64,000 nt of DNA from Flaccisagitta enflata (lineage: Eukaryota > Chaetognatha > Sagittoidea > Aphragmophora): positions 7,998,001 through 8,062,000 of the forward strand of contig OZ231128.1 of NCBI GenBank assembly GCA_965153355.1. Reading direction: 5' to 3'. The notes below the pieces were generated by a model. The model was not told the DNA's origin, searched no databases, and saw only the letters and a list, made by a program, of their open reading frames with translations. Position 1 is the stretch's first letter. Each line of letters begins with the position of its first letter. Both the position numbers and the translations under genes were made by a program. Shown here in pieces: positions 48,798-60,468 of the stretch.

Positions 48798-48870
<73 letters not shown>
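48548..48870 (+). repeat. (GA)n, GACAGA tract, (GA)n-(CA)n
   Basis: GA at 48548-48574 and 48784-48838, CA at 48839-48870; between them is a diverged copy of the start of the 51.48-kb duplicated segment. Confidence 0.9.
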
Positions 48871-48876
<6 letters not shown>

Positions 48877-48982
48877 CAAGGAGAGGCTTTCTTACATACA
48901 AAAAGAGAGATAGACACAAAGGGCGGGATAGAGCAGCACAGTGAGACGATGATACTGGGATAGCAAGGGTGGTTGCTGTTAT

Positions 48983-49189
48983 TTTTAGTCGCGTGCTACG
49001 CGACTCTACACCCCGCTATGTCGGTCCGTCGGTCGGTCGGTCGGTTGGTCGGTCCCCTTTTTACTTTTTCGGCGTTTTTTAGCTTTTTGAGGATACGGCT
49101 CCTGCCCGGATGCCCTCGTGACTTTCTCCAGCACTGCTCCTGCCCACCCGCACGCGACTAGGGTAGCCGTGTATCTGGCCTTGTTGTTC
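48983..49189 (+). mobile_element. AGTCGCG element, short clean copy
   Basis: From TTTTAGTCGCGTGCTACGCG (a perfect hairpin) through GTCGGTCGGTCGGTTGG to CGCACGCGACTAGGGTAGCC-GTGTATCTGGCCTTGTT. It shows the minimal organisation of about 200 bp. Confidence 0.8.
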
Positions 49190-49239
49190 CCGGTTTCAGT
49201 TTTCTTGATGTTATAGTTGTCGTTGTTATTAGTCTTTCT

Positions 49240-49400
<161 letters not shown>

Positions 49401-49739
49401 GAGCATTATTTCTCCAAGAAGATGGAAATATATAGAACTTATGTTGACATTTTCTTAATTGACTTTACACCATGCTCTGTCGTTTGGTCGGTACGTCAGT
49501 CAGTGGGTAAGATTTTTTCAATTTTGGACTTTTTTGTGTATTTTAAGGTCAAATTAGTTGTTTCCAGGGTTGAATTTGTGATTTTTAGGTTGGAAAGTAT
49601 TGAGTATTGTGTGTTGAATAAACCCAATTCGATTCTTACAAATATTGGTTTGTATCATGTTGTATTGTACCGTATCGTATGGTACTGTATCGTATTGTAT
49701 CAATACAATACCTAACATATCGCAAGGCCTTGGCGGCGA

Positions 49740-49895
49740 GGAAGGACAAAATGAAGGAAAGGGGAGAGGGAGGGAGGGATGGAGGGAGGGAGGGAGGAAG
49801 GAAGGAAGGAAGGAAGGAAGAAAGGAGGAAAGAAAGGAAGGAAGGAGGGAAGGAAGGAAGGGAGGAAGGGGATGAGGCAGGAAGAAAGAAAGAAA
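49740..49895 (+). repeat. (GGAA)n/(GGGA)n purine tract
   Basis: GGAAGGAA repeats with GGGAGGGA at the left. Confidence 0.95.
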
Positions 49896-49904
49896 GTAAA
49901 GGAG

Positions 49905-50334
49905 TATGTATGGTAGCACTTGTGTTTGTAACTGTAAAACGGAGCACGCGACTGTTGGCCTGTTGGGCTTGTTACTACCTGTAGTCCAGTTTTTTGATGC
50001 ATGGTTAAAAGATATAGTTGTGACTGTTGTGATAGTTGTGATGGGTTTTGATTTAAACCATGGAGAGCTCCAAAGGCTCTCAATCTTAAGTAAGTAGGGG
50101 TTGAGTTGTCATGTTGTCCAACTTTCGTATCTTGGCTTTTCCGACACGAAGCTAAAAATTTTGAACTTTGAACTAAGTACTTTTAGAGTAATATTGACGA
50201 GCGTTTTATTCCTAAAAGTTTTATAACTAGAAATAATTGGCTATGTCTCAGCTTCAATTTAAGAAAAAATGCTTGGTGTGCATATCTGAACAAACATAGT
50301 TCTTTCCTTCACGACTGGACTACTAGTTTTAGTT
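49905..50334. other. No gene seen
   Basis: Contains a degenerate element tail (GAGCACGCGACTGTTGGCCT) at 49940-49975; otherwise unassigned. Confidence 0.5.
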
Positions 50335-50600
50335 TTGGTTTGTTATGTTCATGCACGTTGAAAGAAACATCACGAATACACTTTATAAGTCAATCTCATA
50401 AAACTTCCACTTATATTAAGATTGAAACAATTTTTGTTGGAAGAGTTTACATATTTTATTCATTCTTTTGGTTTCTTATGTTTATGCAAGTTGAAAGTAA
50501 CATCACGAATTCACTTTATAAGTCAATCTCATAAAACTTCCACTTATGTTAAGATTGAAACAATTTTTGTCACTAGTTTACATATCTTATTTTTTTCCAC
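50335..50600 (+). repeat. 134-bp direct duplication
   Basis: Two copies of TTATGTT-ATGCA-GTTGAAAG through ACTTATATTAAGATTGAAAC. Confidence 0.85.
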
Positions 50601-50988
50601 AAAAACATGAAACATAAAGATCAATTTTCATAAACGCGAATTTATAGTTTTTTTATCGACCAAGAATATTTACCAGATACCAGACGAAGTTCTTGTCAAA
50701 ATCCACTTCATTTCTAGACCTTCCAAAACTAAGGAGGCTTTAGAATAAAATCTGGCATCCAAAATTCTTGCGACGGAGTTTTTATTCGGAGGCCGAAAGT
50801 CAGTATTTTTGATGATTTTGACTGCCACCATATTGACACAAACCTTGGGTAAGTTTACAATTCTTGGAGGATTGTTTAGTTATTCCACATTTCCACATTC
50901 GATGATGAAACGTGTTCTTAACTCAAAAGAATTCCTTTGATCATTAAGAAATAAAAGTTAGCATTACTCGTTGCCCTACCAAGTGTGT

Positions 50989-51225
50989 TTTTAGTTGCGG
51001 ACACGCATCTCTATAAGAGGCTCTTTGCGTCCGTTGGTCCGTCGGTCTGTCGGTCACGCTTGAGTTGAAAAACGAAAAACGCGTATTTTTGATGCTGCAG
51101 TTGGAATTTTTTATGTGTGAGTGTGTTGGAGGGGGGTTGGGGGTGTGGTTGGGGTAAGGCTGGGGGTTGGATGCCCCTGCCCACCCATCCGTAACGATAT
51201 TGTGACCTCGCATCACTTGTTAATT
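50989..51225 (+). mobile_element. TTGCGGACACGC subfamily element
   Basis: Start TTTTTAGTTGCGGACACGCA, (GTCGGTCY)n, GTTGGAGGGGGGTTGGGG, end GCCCACCCATCCGTAACGAT-ATTGTGACC. Same architecture as the AGTCGCG family with different ends. Other copies: 27455-27720 (reverse) and 63517-63735. Confidence 0.7.
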
Positions 51226-51483
51226 GTATATGAGGGTGAGAGAGGGCAGGGCAGCAGCCACAAAGGGGATGAATAACGAATCGGGACTTCGTTTGTCCAA
51301 GTAGAGAGTACCGATGCCATCCAAGGATTGCATGTGGGCAGCGGTACCCGTTACCCTGCATAACATAAGGGACAGACTTAGTGTCCGATCGACCTACTTA
51401 GCCTTTTATAGAATCACTAGTGCAAGAGTGAAAACAAAGTCAGAGACAGAGACAAAGAGACAAAGAGAGACTCACTGCAGGTG

Positions 51484-52068
51484 TACGCTCGTTTTCATCA
51501 TCTAAAAGCCATCATAGTGAGGATTAATACTCCGATTATGAAGCCAAGAGAAAGAGAAAAGAGAAATGCTTGAAAGCAAGAGAAAGAGACACACTAATGT
51601 ATTAACAAGACCAAGCAATGTACAAAAAACGTCCTTTTTAGTCGCGTGCTACGCGACTCTATAAGCCACTTTTTGGTTGGTCTGTCGGTCCGTCGGTCCG
51701 TAACAAAGTCGTTTTAAAGGCTTCTTATCGCGTTTTTTGTGTCTCTGATTGGCAGAGAAGAAACTTGGAAGAGTAGAAAGCCATTTCAAATGTTTTTTTT
51801 TTCAAAAATGTTTGTCTGTCTGTCTGCCTTACTATTTTGAAAGTGCCGACGCACGCGACTTAGGTCTAATGACCCTGTTTCGAATGAGAGTGTACTTCCT
51901 CAAAGAACCCTCAAATTTTCCTAGTAACTGCTCAATATTTCTTTCAGCCCCTTATTTCACTTTGCGGATCTGTCGAATGTGCAAAGAGAGCAAACTCGAT
52001 TTGATAGTAGTAGACTATTCAAGTGTGAGTGAGTCAGAGGAAAGAATTCCAAAACTTTAAATGTATTA
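51484..52068 (+). repeat. 0.58-kb segmental duplication, copy A
   Basis: Almost identical to 55217-55800 (only a few differences seen, one in a poly-T run). It contains an element starting AGTCGCGTGCTACGCGACTC at 51639. A partial older relative lies at about 48630-48750. Confidence 0.9.
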
Positions 52069-52260
52069 AATGTCGAATTCAAAAGGTGGGAGGGGCTGGG
52101 GCAAATCTATACAACTCACAGCACAACTCCAGAAAAGAGTCAAGAAATGAGAGGACGCATCTGAAAATGATCAGGGATGGTTCTCAGATCTAAGAATATC
52201 CTACTTTCATAATTTGCCCCATTTTCAGAGTGATTGATTCGAAAACCTCAAAGATTAAAG

Positions 52261-52628
52261 ATGGCGTCTGTCTTGGAAGAGATAAAACACCATTTTAGCC
52301 AAACCATAAAATTCAAAGATGTTAATTTGAAATTTGTTGACGACGAGCAACACAATATCAGTTGGGGCTTCTTTTTGACGGATAAAGAACATTTCCATGG
52401 TTGCAGTCTGAAGGTGGACTCTTACAACATCTCATCATCCCTCCACGTCGAGAAACTGACAATAACGGCACTTCGAAAACTTTCCCCAGATGGAGATATT
52501 CGCCAAGTTTGCAATCTTTTTCACGCATTTCCGAATAACAAATTTTCAGTGGAACTGCTGTTCGATCGTCCGTCGGCGCTCTTGGACAGAATACAATTCG
52601 AGGTGTCTTTCCAAAAAGAACGTCTTAC
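52261..52628 (+). CDS. Probable 5' exon of the BTB gene (N-terminal substrate-binding-like region)
   Basis: The ATG at 52261 sits in a good context (AAAGATGG) and opens MASVLEEIKHHFSQTIKFKD. The frame contains ISWGFFLTDKEHF and ends DRIQFEVSFQKERL. A CTTAC|GTTTCA donor in phase 2 would join the phase-2 acceptor of the BTB exon, giving 310 residues in total; SPOP is 374. The length (about 122 residues) and the EVSF strand just before the BTB linker suit a diverged MATH domain, but I do not see a clear MATH signature. The intron would be 833 bp and carries an AGTCGCG element and a direct repeat. Confidence 0.5.
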
Positions 52629-52789
52629 GTTTCAATCACCACAAATTTGCTCCTGCCAATCGGATTTTACAACTCATACTTCGCCTCCAACGACTTACCA
52701 CGCGTATCAAAAAAAAAAAAAAAAGACGCACCTGGTCATTTTTTGATAGAATAGACAAAAAAAATTGTTCAAAAATTTTTCTATTGAAA

Positions 52790-53065
52790 GTTTTTGAAGA
52801 TTTTTGAATTTCTTTCAATCTAGACCAGTCCCAGGTCTGTATCTCAAACCGTTTAAAAGTTACAGCCAGTCAAAGACAACTTCTATTTTGAGCACATGAC
52901 AAAATACAAGATCATTAAAAAAACTGTTTATTGTTTCTTTATCTTATGAAATTACTTAAGAAAAACTTTCAACCATTTTTCAGTCAAAGGAATTTTGAAG
53001 ACTTTTGAATTTTTTTTTCATTCTAGTCCAATCCCAAGTCTGTATCTCAAACGGTTTAAAAGTTA
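52790..53065 (+). repeat. About 220-bp spaced direct repeat in the BTB intron
   Basis: TTTTTGAATTTCTTTCAATC with GTCTGTATCTCAAACCG at 52800-52865 recurs at 53005-53065. Confidence 0.75.
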
Positions 53066-53127
53066 TCACTCATCAAAGTGAAACACTGATTATCTTGAAT
53101 TCTTTTTCTCTTATGACTATTTTTACT

Positions 53128-53305
53128 CTTTTTAGTCGTGGACACGCGACTCTACACCTTGCCGTGTCGGTCGGTAGGTCGGTAAGTCGGTCCGTCGGTC
53201 GGTCCGTCCGTCACATTTTTGAATTCCGAGCGGTTTTCGCATTACTGCTCCTGCCCAACCGTCCGCGACTGGATTGCCGTGTATCCGGCCTTGTTTTTTA
53301 CTACA
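53128..53305 (+). mobile_element. AGTCGCG element in the intron of the BTB gene
   Basis: Start TTTTTAGTCGTGGACACGCG, end CCGCGACTGGATTGCCGTGT-ATCCGGCCTTGTT; about 178 bp. Confidence 0.8.
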
Positions 53306-53461
53306 CCCAAACGCCTCAAGATTAAGAACTTTTTCTTTTTGATTCTCAAAGCTTAAAAGCTGGACTTTTCAGCAGTACAAAACATTTAACTTGAAATCAA
53401 AGAAAAAATAGCTAAAATGGTCATTTAAAAGTGCGTCTTTTTTTTTATTCGCGTGGTACAG

Positions 53462-54026
53462 CAAATTGTCCGATGACTTGGCCAATCAGTTTGGCGACGT
53501 GAACACCTCGGACGTCACCTTCAACGTCGGCGACACCATCTTCCCGGCGCACAAGTGGATCCTTCAAGCCCGCCTGCTTTATTTCCGGAGCATGTTCTCG
53601 TCTCAAATGCTCGAAACCGCGACCAACCAAGTGAAAATCGACGACGCGGACCCGGACTCTTTCCGGCGTATGCTCATATTCCTCTACTCTGGCCGGTTGC
53701 CGAGATACTCACCCGGCGTGGCCTCGTCTTTGCTTCCCCTCGCCGATAAATATGGCGTCGAGGATCTGAAGGACTCCTGCGCCGCGGACCTCAAAATGTC
53801 GCTGACCAAAAACAACGCCGTCGAAACATTGATTCTCGCGGAAGTTTATGGTTGCCCCGACTTGAAAGATTTCTGCATCGAGAAAATTGGATGCGATTGG
53901 AAAGATGACATGGAAGAAGTCGTATTTGAGCCTCTCAAACAGCATCCTGAGCTTCTCATGAAGATACTCACCTTTAAGAGGAACCACGACGATGACAGCG
54001 ACAGCGACAGCGACAGCGATAGCTGA
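53462..54026 (+). CDS. BTB/POZ domain protein of SPOP type (main exon)
   Basis: The exon follows a TGGTACAG acceptor and opens KLSDDLANQFGDVNTSDVTF, the standard start of a SPOP/TDPOZ-type BTB domain. FPAHKWILQARLLYFRSMF and VKIDDADPDSFRRMLIFLY are the BTB core. ADKYGVEDLKDSC and NAVETLILAEVYGCPDLKDF match the 3-box/BACK-like region that follows in SPOP relatives. The family recruits substrates to Cullin-3 ubiquitin ligases, normally through an N-terminal MATH domain; Cul3 binding here is inferred from the family. The C-terminus is acidic, (DS)n, from a GACAGC hexamer repeat. The exon is notably GC-rich compared with the flanking AT-rich DNA. Confidence 0.88.
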
Positions 54027-54431
54027 TCTGTTTTGTTTTTTTTAGTCATGGACATGCAAGCCTTCATGTTTGCTGTGTAGGTCGCGATTGGTCCGTCGGT
54101 CTGTTGGTCTGTATATGTCTGTATGTCTGTAAACGTTTTTATACGTAAGGTAGAAAATCTGTTGTGTACTGTAATTTTGTAGTATTCTGCTTGTTAACAG
54201 GGAATCCAATAGATTTGGCAAAAACATCGCAGAGGACCCCCCTAGTTCAAAACCCAGTGAGGTGAATTTGAAATAGCTTTGAAGAAGCATCTTCACAAGT
54301 TTGACTAGATTTTACAGAGTATACCGCGCAAATTGACTAACAAAGTCTTCATTAAAGAATTGCCACAGCTGTTTTCTCAAAAAAAAAAAAAAACAAGTTC
54401 AGAAAAAAAAATTACAATTAGAACTTGTGCT

Positions 54432-54611
54432 GTTTTTTAGTCGCGTGCTACGCCCCGCTTTGTCCGTCAGTCGGTTGGTCTGTCACATTTTACTTTTTTT
54501 TTTATTTTTTGTTTTTTGACCACACTTCTCCTACCCAAATGGTCTAGAGACCTCAAATATGGCCTCTGCCCACCAGCACGCGACTGGGGCACCCGTTTAT
54601 CCAGCCTTGTT
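54432..54611 (+). mobile_element. AGTCGCG element, short copy
   Basis: Start TTTTTTAGTCGCGTGCTACG, end GCACGCGACTGGGGCACCCG-TTTATCCAGCCTTGTT. Immediately followed by two related copies beginning AGATGCGTCC-CATCTCTA up to about 54890. Confidence 0.75.
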
Positions 54612-55047
54612 AGATGCGTCCTCACATCTCTAAGAGAGGGTCTGTCCGTCTGAAGGTCCATATGTCCGTCAACCCTACCTCAAAGATCCCGCTCATCCAT
54701 CTCCAATCAAATACCAACCAACCCTGAGCGTTTTTAGATGCGTCCTTGCATCTCTATAAGAGGGTCTGTCCATCCGTCTGTCTGTCCATATGTCCGTTAA
54801 CCCTACCTCAAAGATCCTGCTTATCCATCTCCAATCACCCTGAGCATTTTTAGATGCATCCTCGCATCTCTTGAGTTATGCCATTCTGCTATGTCAGTCA
54901 GTTGGTCGGTCGGTCGGTGGACTTTTTCAGCATTTTTGTAAGTCTTTTGCATTACTGCTCCTAACCAAATGCTTGAGTTAACCTTTTTCTGTATTGCCTC
55001 TTCCCACCCGCACGCGACTTCAGTAGCCGTGTATCAGGCCTTGTTTT
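54612..55047 (+). mobile_element. AGATGCGTCC-type elements in tandem, then AGTCGCG-type tail
   Basis: Three starts (GATGCGTCCTCACATCTC, GATGCGTCCTTGCATCTC, GATGCATCCTCGCATCTC) each followed by GTCTGTCCGTC-type sequence; the last ends GCACGCGACTTCAGTAGCCG-TGTATCAGGCCTTGTT. Confidence 0.65.
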
Positions 55048-55216
55048 TATATAAAAATGTTTAGCTTCTAGTTAAAAAATTTCTGATAACTACCTTAACT
55101 GTTATCCAAAGGTAATTATTCTCGAAATTTCCCTTAAAATATGTATCAACAGGTCGCCCAAGGGCAATATGTGGTCAGCGATACCCGTTGCCCTACTTTG
55201 CATGGTTGTAAATTAG
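54930..55216 (+). repeat. 287-bp direct repeat, left copy
   Basis: From GCATTTTTGTAAGTC to GGTTGTAAATTAG; repeated with the same length at 55801-56087. Confidence 0.9.
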
Positions 55217-55800
55217 TACGCTCGTTTTCATCATCTAAAAGCCATCATAGTGAGGATTAATACTCCGATTATGAAGCCAAGAGAAAGAGAAAAGAGAAAT
55301 GCTTGAAAGCAAGAGAAAGAGACACACTAATGTATTAACAAGACCAAGCAATGTACAAAAAACATCCTTTTTAGTCGCGTGCTACGCGACTCTATAAGCC
55401 ACTTTTTGGTTGGTCTGTCGGTCCGTCGGTCCGTAACAAAGTCGTTTTAAAGGCTTTTTATCGCGTTTTTTGTGTCTCTGATTGGCAGAGAAGAAACTTG
55501 GAAGAGTAGAAAGCCATTTCAAATGTTTTTTTTTCAAAAATGTTTGTCTGTCTGTCTGCCTTACTATTTTGAAAGTGCCGACGCACGCGACTTAGGTCTA
55601 ATGACCCTGTTTCGAATGAGAGTGTACTTCCTCAAAGAACCCTCAAATTTTCCTAGTAACTGCTCAATATTTCTTTCAGCCCCTTATTTCACTTTGCGGA
55701 TCTGTCGAATGTGCAAAGAGAGCAAACTCGATTTGATAGCAGTAGACTATTCAAGTGTGAGTGAGTCAGAGGAAAGAATTCCAAAACTTTAAATGTATTA
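55217..55800 (+). repeat. 0.58-kb segmental duplication, copy B
   Basis: Near-identical to 51484-52068 and flanked on both sides by a 287-bp direct repeat (54930-55216 and 55801-56087). Confidence 0.9.
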
Positions 55801-56087
55801 GCATTTTTGTAAGTCTTTTGCATTACTGCTCCTAACCAAATGCTTGAGTTAACCTTTTTCTGTATTGCCTCTTCCCACCCGCACGCGACTTCAGTAGCCG
55901 TGTATCAGGCCTTGTTTTTATATAAAAATGTTTAGCTTCTAGTTAAAAAATTTCTGATAACTACCTTAACTGTTATCCAAAGGTAATTATTCTCGAAATT
56001 TCCCTTAAAATATGTATCAACAGGTCGCCCAAGGGCAATATGTGGTCAGCGATACCCGTTGCCCTACTTTGCATGGTTGTAAATTAG
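55801..56087 (+). repeat. 287-bp direct repeat, right copy
   Basis: Same sequence and length as 54930-55216; continues into a GCAGCGGCCCC element. Confidence 0.9.
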
Positions 56088-56525
56088 AATGAGAGGCAGG
56101 GCAGCGGCCCCGAAGGGGCCAAAGTCCTGTAGAACACGGAACTTTCGTTTGTTTCTCCGTCAGTCCGCCCCCCCCAGCCCCTCTCAGGCCTGAAATCTAT
56201 CCTCTCAGGCCTAAAATCTGCCCTCTCAGGCCTGAAATCTGCCCTCTCAGGCCTTGAATCTGAGAGGGCAGGTTTCAGGCCTGAGAGGGCAGATTCAAGG
56301 CCGGAGAGCACAGGTTTCACGCCTGAAAGGACAAATTCAGGCCTGAGAGGGCAGATTCAAGGCCTGAGAGGGCAGATTTCAGGCCTGAGAAGGCAGATTT
56401 TAGGCCTGGGAGGGCAGATTTCAGGCTTGAGTGGGCCTGGGGGGGGAGACAAACAAACGGAGAAACGAACGAAAGTCCCCTGTGTTCTACAGGACTTCAT
56501 CCCCTTCGGGGCCGCTGCCCAAAAA
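56087..56525. mobile_element. GCAGCGGCCCC foldback element
   Basis: Arms GGGCAGCGGCCCCGAAGGGG and CCCCTTCGGGGCCGCTGCCC; body TCTCAGGCCTGAAATCTGCC repeats that invert at about 56260, giving a large hairpin. Confidence 0.75.
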
Positions 56526-56934
56526 CTGATTGACTTTTGCCCTTTTCTGTTCCTCTGTGTTTATCGGGAAAAATAATCTCTCCATGTAACAAATGATGAT
56601 GAAGATAAGCAAAATATATCATAGCTTTTATCTTTTATATTCTCAACATAAATCGCTCTGATCGGAGCTCAAAAGAGGACGCATCTTTGCCCGATCCGGC
56701 TTGTTGAATAACTAGTACACAGTCCATCAAACCCACCATGTTAGGAAATGACACCTAACGTCACTATATTTCACCCACCTAACAGGCCATTGAACCCCAC
56801 CCTAATGGAAAAAAACACACCTAACACCACGTTATTCCGCATGACCCACCTATTTACATGCTCAGAAAAAAATGAAATTACGAAGTTATTACCGGCTGGA
56901 ATGTTAGTGAACGTATGGAAATGAATAAATCATA

Positions 56935-57050
56935 GAATCATAGAATCATATAGTTATAGAATCGTAGAATTATAGAATCATAGAATCATAGAATCATAGA
57001 ATCATAGAATCATAGAATCATAGAATCATAGAAATAAAGAATCATAGAAA
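56935..57050 (+). repeat. (AGAATCAT)n microsatellite
   Basis: About twelve units of ATAGAATC-type octamer to decamer. Confidence 0.95.
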
Positions 57051-57121
57051 AAACCTAATGATGACCCGTTTTGCAAAAATTGGAAAAGCTAAAGGCTTGA
57101 AATGTAGAAAATACAGGATAA

Positions 57122-57123
57122 CG

Positions 57124-57214
<91 letters not shown>

Positions 57215-57215
57215 C
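57122..57215 (+). repeat. (CAA)n tract
   Basis: About 30 CAA units. Confidence 0.98.
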
Positions 57216-57689
57216 TATTAAATTACGGCATAGTTTCTTGCCGCCGGTTCACGCTTTTAGCGATTCGCATGTCTATTTAGCTTAGCGTGAACATGTCCTT
57301 ATTTTGTCTAATTTGCATATTGAGGTGTGGATGAAATGATAAAGCCCGTTGTAATTCTACATAGCCGCCGATATGTCTATTTTTGTGAAGTAAAATCTAT
57401 TAACGGACAGTTTGCCACCACACCTCTCAAAAAAGACACTAAATGGAACAAAAAGAGAGAAAAAATTAGTGTACAGATCGAGATAAAACGATAAAACAAT
57501 AAAACGATAAACGATAAAAATGACGCGATGACGGTAAAAATGCCAATCAAAAAAATGTAAAAAACACGCAAATTTTCAGGATGAAGGAGCGACAGAGAAT
57601 AAAATCTAACTCCGTACAGCTATGGAAGCGACACAAAAGGGCAATGTGACAAAAAATGGCATCGCTAAGGTCAACAAAAGACACATTTT

Positions 57690-57767
57690 CCACAACAACA
57701 ACAAAAACAACAACAACAACAACCATAGAAACAACAACTTAAAACAACTACTACAACAACAACTTTC

Positions 57768-57865
<98 letters not shown>
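57690..57865 (+). repeat. (CAA)n tract with conserved right flank
   Basis: The right flank (57866-58010) recurs inverted next to the (TTG)n at 62985. Confidence 0.95.
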
Positions 57866-58108
57866 AAGCGTTCTAGAGTCTCATACTTGCAATAGAAATC
57901 AGCGTTTTCTTTCCGCGTTTAAAGCGGGTCCCAAATGTTGAAATGTAAGTCAATGTCACCTTAAGATGGCGAGTTTAAAGTGACCTAGAATGAGTGAGAT
58001 CGTTACCATCAGTCTAAATGGGAATATTGTGGCTTTCGCTCATTGCCTAAGTGGGAATCAGCTGGTATTGACTTTTTCATAGTCTTTGATGACAGATGTG
58101 GGGAAAAA

Positions 58109-58296
58109 CAAGGCCGGATACAAGGCTACCCTAGTCGTGTGCGGGTGGGCAGGGGCAGAGATGGAAAAAGTCACTGGCCCATTCAGGCAGGAGCAGTGAG
58201 TTCCAAAACGACGAAAAAAAAATAAAGGGGACTGACCAACCGACCGACCAACCGACGGACAAAGCGGGATGTAGCGCGTAGCACACGACTTAAAAA
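58109..58296 (-). mobile_element. AGTCGCG element, reverse orientation
   Basis: Reads ACAAGGCCGGATACAAGGCT at the start and GCGTAGCACACGACTTAAAAA at the end, with GACCAACCGACCG repeats between. Confidence 0.8.
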
Positions 58297-58299
58297 CGA

Positions 58300-59240
58300 A
58301 ACAACTACGGGGTCATCCATAGCTTTCATTCTCTCTCTCTCTCGGCATTCTAATTAGATATCTAATCATAATAATAAAAAAAACAAGTTTGTTCATTAAG
58401 AGACGGCGCGATTGATTTTGTTTCCAAGAAAGTATGACCTAACCTTTCAAAGAAATATCTAGCATGAAACAAAGAGAGAGAGAGAGAGAGAGAGTCTCAG
58501 ACAAAGCAGTTCCAAGGAGGGAGAGCCTAAATTTCTTCATTAGTTGACTCAACAAGGTTTTGTCAGAGCTAGTTTCTTCTTTTTTTATTTTTTCAAACAT
58601 TTCAATCAGTCAAAAAATGGGTCCCATAACTTTGCAAAAAATAACTGGCTGTTAAGAAGCTGCGCACCCATGTCATTAAAACCATTGACTTTATTTACAT
58701 CATCCAGTCGTCATGGCAAGGAGGTGATGTCATATTTTGTCATTATTTTTCCTACTATGTTCGCAATCATATAAATGCGTTTGCTACTCCTCTCCTTCTA
58801 GAATATCTTCCCGACACGTTGAATGTGTCTCCAGATATCGAGATAACGCAATTTAAAGAAACCTGTTCTTTGTGGAAGAGCCTTCTACGAGCCGAAAATT
58901 AATTGTATGCGTCAAATAAAACGCTTGTGATTGATCTGAGAAAAATGTATAAGATCACTTTTTTAGAAAATAGATTTAAACACGGTATGATCAAAAAACT
59001 GTCTACGTCGATTTTCTTTTGCTTGGATTTGTATGTATACGAGTGGAAGCATATATTGACAAGTAATCTTTTGAACAATTCTTTTTCATCTATTTCTTTT
59101 ACAGAAATAAAGTAACTTTTGCAATCTTTTGACAAGTAATCTTTTGAACTATATTTCTTAATTTTTGTTGCACATGTCATTGTAAGAATCAAGCGCGAAT
59201 TATTTATTAGGATGATCTTTTAATTCCTTGCCCACTAGTG
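58300..59240. other. No gene seen; possible upstream region of the secreted-protein gene
   Basis: Short (GA)n at 58470-58492 and AT-rich sequence. No confident exon. Confidence 0.45.
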
Positions 59241-59252
59241 TAACTCTATATT

Positions 59253-59372
59253 ATGCCAAATCTACCAGCACGCGCAAGACATTGTAGAACACTGGTTGTT
59301 ACTTTGACGTTTCCTTTGCTGACGAATAAACAGAACTACGTTTTTTCTTCATCCGCGGAAAGTAAAGCAAAG
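59253..59372 (+). other. Possible 5' untranslated exon of the secreted-protein gene
   Basis: A strong donor (CAAAG|GTGAGT) stands at 59372/59373. A short frame starting at the ATG at 59253 would enter a stop soon after the next acceptor, so this is more likely untranslated leader or an upstream ORF than the protein start. The 5' border is not visible. Confidence 0.4.
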
Positions 59373-59605
59373 GTGAGTAATTGCATTTTCCATATTCAGT
59401 CGCTGACATGCGACTTAACATACTCCTTTGTCGATTGGTTGTAGTTCTAAAAAGTTATGTATTTATAGTTACATTTACTGAATTAAAATTGTGTATTGGA
59501 TTTACACAAGATTTGTCAGACACTGATCTTGTCTCAAATGCGCCGCTGTGAAACACTTTTGATGCCATTCCTTTTCATCCCCATGTTTGCTTGTATCCAG
59601 GTAAC

Positions 59606-59672
59606 ATGTCAATTCAAATTTTGGTCTTGCTGCTCATGACTGCACATTCTTTAGGATGTTTTCCGCCAGTAG
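59606..59672 (+). CDS. Signal-peptide exon of a secreted-protein gene
   Basis: A TGTATCCAG acceptor is followed after five bases by ATG and MSIQILVLLLMTAHSLGCFP, a textbook signal peptide. The donor is CCAGTAG|GTAAGAG, phase 1. The next strong acceptor in the same phase is at 61388/61389. An upstream exon ending AGCAAAG|GTGAGT at 59372 is a likely 5' untranslated exon. Tandem copies of about 29 bp follow the donor. Confidence 0.75.
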
Positions 59673-59679
59673 GTAAGAG

Positions 59680-59800
59680 CCAGCATGAATTAGCCTTAAT
59701 CAGTTGAACCGGTATGAGGTAGTCTTTATCAGTTTAACCAGTATGAATTAGTCTTCATCAGTTAAACCAGTATGAGTTAGTCTTTATCAGTTGAATTAGT
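59680..59800 (+). repeat. About 29-bp tandem repeat after the signal-exon donor
   Basis: Four units of ACCAGTATGA-TTAGTCTTTATCAGTTGA. Confidence 0.85.
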
Positions 59801-60468
59801 CATGATTTTATAAATGGCTGTACGTAACATTTTGCATTGGATGATCAAGAAGAGTGCAATAGGAGTTGGACATCTATTTTTCATTCTTTAAGATTTTATG
59901 GACAGAAAAATTCCCTATCAAGAAATTCTTCAATCGGTTTCTTTTCTTTGATTGTTGATGAATTTTGAAGTTTGCTTGTCGATGTGCTGTTTGGGATAAA
60001 ATGAAATATTGGTAGAGTATTCTTTGCAATACTCTATCAAAGATAGAAAAGTTATTCTTTTTCCTCCTTTTTGAAGCTCTCTTATGGAATTGGATTTTTC
60101 TTAATGTCGACATCATAAATAGTGATTTTAACTATCATACTTAGTGGTACAAATTGGTTTGACAATGGATTCTTCTTAATTAGACATGAACTAAAAGGAA
60201 ACATCAAAAAAATCAATTCTTACCGCATGTTGGTTAGCCTGCTGGCCCCCCTGGTTGGTCATGGTTTAGAGAGTGGAAATTTTACATTACTTGTATGGGG
60301 TATGAATCTTTATTGTTGTTTTCTGCATTTCTGCAAGAATTTGTAAACAAACGGTACCTGAAGATTTTTTTTTTTTTTTTTTTGAGGGGTTATAAACAGA
60401 TCATTTCATTTTTGTATCGTTTTGTATTTTTATCTATTCATCCATTATTCACACGATCATATTTACGA

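Noticed and set aside
51749-52060. 103-codon frame duplicated at 55472-55792
   Set aside because: It reads through an AGTCGCG-type element end and is kept open in both copies only because the 0.58-kb segment is a recent duplicate.
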